A program made the position numbers and the translations under genes. This document shows positions 60,195 to 64,000 of a stretch of 64,000 nucleotides of DNA, in pieces; the first letter of the stretch is position 1; every line of letters starts with the position of its first letter. The notes below the pieces were generated by a model. That model was given only the letters and a program-made list of their open reading frames with translations. It searched no databases and had not been told where the DNA came from. Source of the stretch: Azophilus sp965221465. Lineage in GTDB: Bacteria > Pseudomonadota > Gammaproteobacteria > Pseudomonadales > Azotimanducaceae. The DNA is taken from positions 3,782,001-3,846,000 of the forward strand of contig OZ244892.1 in the NCBI GenBank assembly GCA_965221465.1, written 5' to 3'.

Positions 60195-60434
60195 CATGAA
60201 ACAAATTTTCAAGTTATTGATTTTAAAGCACTCACTGACGCGGAGAGCCGTGGCTTCGATCCGGCGCCGAGAACCGGTATACGGTACGTGCATCCGGCGC
60301 ACCAGGCGGCGGCGCTTACCGCGACGATGGGCGCAAGCATGAGCCCAAACAGCGCCGGATACACGCACCGTACACCGGTTCTCTCCCAGCGAGCCTTTGT
60401 TGCTTTCACGCCGCGGCCCGGCGCGCCGGAGTGG
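60195..60434 (-). repeat. Repeat A, copy 3
   Basis: An element of about 240 bp, in the same orientation as copy 1. The stem arms contain GAGAACCGGTATACGGTACG and CGTACACCGGTTCTC, joined inward by GCATCCGGCGC and GCGCCGGATAC. Copy 1 has GCATGCGGCGC with GCGCCGCATAC instead, so one stem pair is swapped between C-G and G-C. The left end is less conserved (ACAAATTTTCAAG in place of AACACTTTTTC). It begins five bases after the MaoC stop and stands in tandem with copy 4. Confidence 0.75.
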
Positions 60435-60439
60435 AATCT

Positions 60440-60711
60440 TTCATGGAACACTTTTTCCAAGCTATTGATTTTATTGGATTCGTTAGCGTGACAAACATGG
60501 TCTTCGATCCGGCACCGAGAGCAGGTATACGGTACGTGCATCTGGCTAGCCGCATGGCGCACCAGGCGGCGAGATTTACCGCGACGATGGGCGCAAGCAC
60601 GAGCCCAAACAGCGCCATTCGGCGAGCCAGATACACGCACCGCACACCTGCTCTCTCCCAGCGTATTGCTGATGTTCCTTGCGCGTCGTCGTCCCGGTGC
60701 GCCGGGTTCGG
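60440..60711 (-). repeat. Repeat A, copy 4
   Basis: An element of about 272 bp, in tandem with copy 3. The stem base is GAGAGCAGGT with ACCTGCTCTC, against GAGAACCGGT with ACCGGTTCTC in copy 3: two pairs changed together. Both arms also carry a 12-base extension (CTAGCCGCATGG and CCATTCGGCGAG), which lengthens the stem. GGAACAC at the left and ATGTTCC at the right mark the ends. Together copies 3 and 4 fill most of the gap from 60191 to 60818. Confidence 0.75.
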
Positions 60712-60733
60712 AACTCGCATACGGAAAGCATGG

Positions 60734-60792
60734 CCGCGCTTGCGCGAGTGCATCGGCGTCGCAGCAGGAAGTTGGTGACGGATGGGGGTTGG
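60734..60792 (+). repeat. Repeat B, partial copy
   Basis: From CCGCGCTTGCGCGAGTGCAT to GTTGGTGACGGATGGGGGTTGG this matches the central part and right arm of the full Repeat B at 15473-15576, with a loop-proximal GCAGCAGGAAGTTGG. The left arm is missing. It lies between Repeat A copy 4 and the SDR start. Confidence 0.6.
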
Positions 60793-60818
60793 ACAGCAGA
60801 AACACACGAGGATCGTCG

Positions 60819-61574
60819 ATGGGGGAATTGCAAAACAAGGTCGCATTGGTGACGGGGGCAGGACAAGGTGTCGGCCAGGGCATCGCTTTTGCGCTTGCGA
60901 ATGCGGGTGCGGCGGTGGCCGTGACCGGTCGCACGCGCTCGAAGCTGGAGGCTACGGTGTCTGAAATCGAAGCACGCGGCGGTCGCAGCATTCCGATTGT
61001 GTGCGACGTGAAATCTGCAGAAGACGCAGAAGCTGCGGTGAACGAGTGCGTGGATCGGTTGGGCGGCCTTCACATTCTCGTCAACAATGCTCAGGAAGTC
61101 CCGATGGGCCCCTTGCACAAGGTGGACGATGCGGCCTTTACCGCGGGTTTCGAATCCGGTCCATTGGCGACACTTCGACTCATGAAGCTCGCTTACCCTC
61201 ATCTCGAGGGCGGTGGCTGCATTGTCAACCTCGGCAGTACCGCCGCGATGCGGTGGGACATGTCGGGATACGGAGCCTACGCTGCCGTGAAAGAAAGCAT
61301 TCGTGCGCTGACCCGAGCGGCCGCGTGTGAGTGGGGTCCGGAGGGTATCCGCACCAATGTGATCTTGCCGCATGCCAAGTCACCGGGCCTCAAGTGGTGG
61401 ATGGAAAACAACCCCGAAGAAGCGGAGGCGTTCCAACAGAGCATTCCTCAACGTCGTGTGGGTGAGTGTGAAGAAGACATCGGACGGTTCGTCGTTCAGC
61501 TGTGTAGTGAAGGTTCCCGCTACGTCAATGGACAGACCATTGCCGTCGATGGCGGCCAGGCTCGGCTGGGGTAG
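60819..61574 (+). CDS. SDR family oxidoreductase
   Basis: A 251-residue SDR: VALVTGAGQGVGQGIAFALANAGAAVAVTGRT, NNAQEVPMGPLHKVDD (variant NNAG), GGGCIVNLGSTAAMRWDMSGYGAYAAVKESIRALT with Ser, Tyr and Lys (YAAVK), and GQTIAVDGGQARLG. It is less similar to the ipd SDRs and has a NNAQ variant. ATG 60819 follows GAGGATCGTCG. It is separated from the main operon by the repeats, so it may have its own promoter. Its stop is followed at once by a partial Repeat B. Confidence 0.85.
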   Translation: MGELQNKVALVTGAGQGVGQGIAFALANAGAAVAVTGRTRSKLEATVSEIEARGGRSIPIVCDVKSAEDAEAAVNECVDRLGGLHILVNNAQEVPMGPLHKVDDAAFTAGFESGPLATLRLMKLAYPHLEGGGCIVNLGSTAAMRWDMSGYGAYAAVKESIRALTRAAACEWGPEGIRTNVILPHAKSPGLKWWMENNPEEAEAFQQSIPQRRVGECEEDIGRFVVQLCSEGSRYVNGQTIAVDGGQARLG

Positions 61575-61617
61575 CGCCTCGACGCCCTCGCGACGAAAGT
61601 TGGTGACGGATGCGGGT
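61575..61617 (+). repeat. Repeat B, partial copy (loop and right arm)
   Basis: CGCCTCGACGCCCTCGCGAC followed by AAAGTTGGTGACGGATGCGGGT, starting on the base after the SDR stop. The left arm is absent, so it cannot form the full hairpin. It separates the SDR from the luciferase-like gene. Confidence 0.6.
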
Positions 61618-61664
61618 CAGGGGAGTATTGAAGAACGTGAAACAGCAGAACCGGGGCGAGTTGC

Positions 61665-62534
61665 ATGAAACCAGGCGCTATCTTTCCGCATCAAGAAATC
61701 GGTAACGATCCGGCCATAATCAAGGACTGGGTGCAGACCGCAGAAGGGCTGGGCTATTCCCATGTGGTTGCCTATGACCACGTGTTGGGTGGGCCGCTCG
61801 AGAGCCGTACACCCGAGCTCATTGGGCCCTACACGGAAAAAGATGCGTTTCATGAGCCCTTTGTGTTGTTTGGGTTCATGGCCGCCTGTACGAGCCGCAT
61901 CGGGTTCGCGACCGGTGTCTTGATCTTGCCGCAACGCCAGACGGCGTTAGTCGCGAAACAGGTTGCAGAGCTCGACCTCCTGTCCGGTGGCCGCATGCGC
62001 CTGGGGGTCGGTACCGGTTGGAACTTTATCGAATACGACAGCTTGAACGAAGATTTCAAGACCCGCGGACCTCGTCAGGTCGAACAAGTTGAAGTACTCG
62101 AGCGTTTCTGGGCAGACCCGATCGTCAGTTATAGCGGCGACTACCATGAGATCGACCGCGCCGGCCTGAACCCTCTACCGAATCGGCAGATTCCCATCTG
62201 GTTTGGCGGTTTTACCGACGTCGCGTTCAAGCGTGCCGCCCGAGTCGGCGACGGATTCATGTTCGGGGGGGCGCACGAATACAACGTCCGAGGCATTGAC
62301 CGGGTCCGGCAATTCGTCAGCGAGACGGGTCGATCGGTGGATGCATTCGGGGTCGAGGCCTTCATCGATTTTCAGGATCGGGAGCATTGGCAATCGTGCG
62401 CGGACGACCTGGCCGGATTGGACGTCGATTACCTGTCGATGCGCACCATCACTCAGGATGGCCAGGGATTGGAAAACCCGCAGTCCCATATTCGAGCGCT
62501 GGAGGCGTTTGCCAACGAGGTCGACTTCGGATGA
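61665..62534 (+). CDS. LLM-class (luciferase-like) oxidoreductase
   Basis: A 289-residue luciferase-fold oxidoreductase: MKPGAIFPHQEIGNDPAIIKDWVQTAEGLGYSHVVAYDHVLGG, CTSRIGFATGVLILPQRQTALVAKQVAELDLLSGGRMRLGVGTGWNFIEYDSLN and IPIWFGGFTDVAFKRAARVGDGFMFGG. It is the third such protein in the window. Co-direction with the SDR 90 bases upstream suggests a small operon, but cofactor and substrate are unknown. ATG 61665. A full Repeat B follows 13 bases after the stop. Confidence 0.85.
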   Translation: MKPGAIFPHQEIGNDPAIIKDWVQTAEGLGYSHVVAYDHVLGGPLESRTPELIGPYTEKDAFHEPFVLFGFMAACTSRIGFATGVLILPQRQTALVAKQVAELDLLSGGRMRLGVGTGWNFIEYDSLNEDFKTRGPRQVEQVEVLERFWADPIVSYSGDYHEIDRAGLNPLPNRQIPIWFGGFTDVAFKRAARVGDGFMFGGAHEYNVRGIDRVRQFVSETGRSVDAFGVEAFIDFQDREHWQSCADDLAGLDVDYLSMRTITQDGQGLENPQSHIRALEAFANEVDFG

Positions 62535-62547
62535 AGAATCCGGGTCT

Positions 62548-62642
62548 GACCCGCATCCCTCACCAACTTCCTGCTGCGGACGTCGATGCACCCACCCCGA
62601 GCCTCGACCCCTCGCGAAGAATGTTGGTGAGAATTTCGGGCT
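62548..62642. repeat. Repeat B, full copy (less symmetric)
   Basis: The left arm ACCCGCATCCCTCACCAACTT and the right arm GTTGGTGAGAATTTCGGGCT pair in the outer and inner parts but mismatch in the middle. It starts 13 bases after the luciferase-like stop. The adjoining 143 bases up to the next gene are AT-rich with no clear site. Confidence 0.7.
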
Positions 62643-62785
62643 AAAGGCGCTTGCCCTAATCGATACTTGCGCTCTGAATCAGCGCGAGTCTTTCCTCTAG
62701 TTCTACTATGATTGCGCTGAGGTGTAGCTTCCTCAACCGATATGAGAGCACTTAACGCGCTACACGGCGAACGTGCTGGACTGCA

Positions 62786-63637
62786 ATGAACTTGGAGATT
62801 TTTGCCATGCCAGACTGGCTTATTCCGTCGTTCGTCGGCGGATTGTCCACCATCGTGGTTATGGTGTCTGTTCTATTGGTGCGAAACCGCCGGTCGCTGC
62901 TCACATACCACATGACTCACGAGAGAATTGGTATTTCCACAGTCGACGAAATCCACGGCGAGGTGTCCGTGACAGTAGGCGGCAATCAGATGCAGAACCT
63001 CTACCTCAGTAATGTATGGCTCGTGAATCGCAGCATACGAGATATTGAAAATCTAGAGGTGAAGATCATCTCTGGAAATAACGATATGCAGCTGATGAGT
63101 GAACAGACGTACATTGAAGGAACCGCCAACGGCCTGGAACACACTACCGAGTATCGGGAAATTGTGAATCAATTGCTTCAGTCAATTGAAGCAAGCCAAC
63201 GGGCAAATGCCGCTGGCGACAATGCAACGGCAAGTGAGATCAACTCGTCCCAAGCCGCGAATTGGCGAAATTATCTAACACAGCGTTGGTATGAAGTGCC
63301 AGTGCTGAATAGAGGCCAGACCATCCGTTTCACTTACCTGACGAACGTACAAACTAACGTGTCACCACTAATCGTTGTCGAATGCCAGAAGGCGGGCGTC
63401 CAAGTGAAGTTCAAGCAGCCATATCAGCCCGTGTGGCATTTGTGGGGTGTTCCTCTCATACAGGCAAACCTCAGTGGGATGGTCATCGGACTGATTGTCT
63501 GGGTTTACCTAATCAATTCGCTAACATCTGTCTGGCTTGCGGCGCTTCTGTGTTTGCTTATCGGATTCTTCGGCAACGTCCCCGGCGCGTCCATGATCAG
63601 ACTGTACTGGTGGGTTCGCAAGCGCTTGATCGGATAA
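62786..63637 (+). CDS. Membrane protein of unknown function
   Basis: A 283-residue protein with one N-terminal membrane segment (WLIPSFVGGLSTIVVMVSVLLV) and two more at the C-terminus (MVIGLIVWVYLINSLTSVWLAALLCLLIGFFGNV). Between them lies a soluble domain of about 190 residues with no cysteine or metal motif, rich in Asn, Gln and Ser. I recognise no family. An in-frame ATG at 62807 (MPDWLIP), preceded by GGAG nine bases away, is at least as good a start. GC is lower than in the steroid genes, which suggests different ancestry. There are no obvious neighbours in a pathway. Confidence 0.7.
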   Translation: MNLEIFAMPDWLIPSFVGGLSTIVVMVSVLLVRNRRSLLTYHMTHERIGISTVDEIHGEVSVTVGGNQMQNLYLSNVWLVNRSIRDIENLEVKIISGNNDMQLMSEQTYIEGTANGLEHTTEYREIVNQLLQSIEASQRANAAGDNATASEINSSQAANWRNYLTQRWYEVPVLNRGQTIRFTYLTNVQTNVSPLIVVECQKAGVQVKFKQPYQPVWHLWGVPLIQANLSGMVIGLIVWVYLINSLTSVWLAALLCLLIGFFGNVPGASMIRLYWWVRKRLIG

Positions 63638-63869
63638 TACCTCAGCCGACCATCGCTAATGGAGGACTCACCGTCAGTCCTGTTGGAATGACTGCTGAAA
63701 ACCTACCTGGGAGTGCGTTCTGCGCAACCAGCACCCCAGTCCAACTGATTGCTGATCGGAATGCCGCATCGTCGCGTCTCCAAGAGTTCAAGGAAAGCCG
63801 CGATTTAGAGAGGCCTGCTGAGTCAAGGAGGGAACTGCGGCCGCCATCGCCACTACCGGAGGACACGAC

Positions 63870-64000
63870 ATGACCCCACCGACCTATGCCGGCCGGACTG
63901 CCACGTGCCGACAACGGTCGAACTTGCCGCATGGATGGCCGTGGCCGAACCGCGGCATCCCGGTGCTCAACCTCGCGGTCATGGACCCGCGCACCGCCTG
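63870..64000 (+). CDS. Possible 5' end of a gene running off the window
   Basis: From an ATG at 63870, preceded by CCGGAGGACACGAC with a good ribosome site, the frame stays open to the window end (MTPPTYAGRTATCRQRSNLP..., then VLNLAVMDPRTA). Only 43 codons are visible and no family pattern is recognised; other frames are also partly open. The 232 bases between it and the membrane protein hold no clear feature. Confidence 0.3.
   Translation, partial: MTPPTYAGRTATCRQRSNLPHGWPWPNRGIPVLNLAVMDPRTA

Noticed and set aside
60209..60991. A minus-strand frame of 260 codons across Repeat A copies 3 and 4.
   Set aside because: It is made of repeat sequence, switches between different repeat frames, and ends inside an SDR gene, so it is not a single real gene. 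The repeat-internal peptide is reported separately as a finding.
1..64000. Search for CRISPR arrays, tRNA, rRNA, insertion sequences and phage genes.
   Set aside because: No regularly spaced short repeats, no tRNA-like clover with CCA context, no rRNA segments, and no transposase, integrase or phage structural motifs were seen.

Overview
The window (about 64 kb, mostly high-GC with long opposite-strand shadow frames) looks like a chromosomal catabolic region of a Gram-negative bacterium. A TonB-dependent receptor shows an outer membrane, and the gene style (TonB receptor beside an MFS carrier, paired acyl-CoA dehydrogenases, many SDRs, PF10118 protein, DUF1214 protein) suggests a marine- or soil-type Gammaproteobacterium. 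That taxonomic guess is inference. No rRNA, tRNA, CRISPR array, integrase or intact insertion sequence was seen.

The theme is aerobic steroid degradation by the 9,10-seco pathway. Positions 1-10.1 kb hold a CoA ligase (cut by the window edge), two amidohydrolases, an old-yellow-enzyme/FAD reductase, an overlapping pair of acyl-CoA dehydrogenases, an EthD-like protein, an acetoacetate-decarboxylase-like protein and an SDR. Positions 10.4-23 kb hold nucleus-modifying enzymes: a 3-alpha-hydroxysteroid-dehydrogenase-like SDR, a delta5-3-ketosteroid isomerase with all three catalytic residues, a DUF1214 protein, a sulfotransferase, two Rieske oxygenase alpha subunits (KshA-like), a 3-ketosteroid-dehydrogenase-like flavoprotein, two luciferase-like oxidoreductases and a TetR regulator. 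Positions 35.9-43.2 kb hold a CoA ligase and a module matching the mycobacterial igr side-chain genes (Ltp2-like aldolase, ChsH1-like, ChsE-like, ChsH2-like MaoC-DUF35 fusion). A TetR gene diverges from a second ChsE-like gene across a 44-bp palindrome. Positions 46.7-60.2 kb hold a long co-directional operon, hsaA-hsaD-hsaE-hsaG-hsaF-hsaC-ipdA-ipdB-ipdC-echA20-fadA6-SDR-ipdF-MaoC, preceded by an Lrp/AsnC regulator. Together these would shorten the side chain, open rings A/B and degrade the C/D-ring propionate (HIP-CoA) by CoA thioester chemistry.

Between 23.2 and 35.7 kb lies a block with visibly lower GC and no recognisable steroid genes: TonB receptor, MFS carrier, TetR, an N,N-dimethylformamidase-like protein, a phytanoyl-CoA-dioxygenase-like protein, MaoC, acyl-CoA ligase, PF10118 protein, cupin and zinc alcohol dehydrogenase. 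It looks like an acquired, self-contained uptake-and-catabolism island whose substrate I cannot name. A second lower-GC patch with an unknown membrane protein lies near the right end.

Two intergenic repeat families stand out. Repeat A (about 240-270 bp, four copies) has a 32-nt stem with compensatory changes between copies. Repeat B (about 95-180 bp, with partial copies) forms long hairpins immediately after stop codons and sometimes contributes the stop codon. I recognise neither as a described element.
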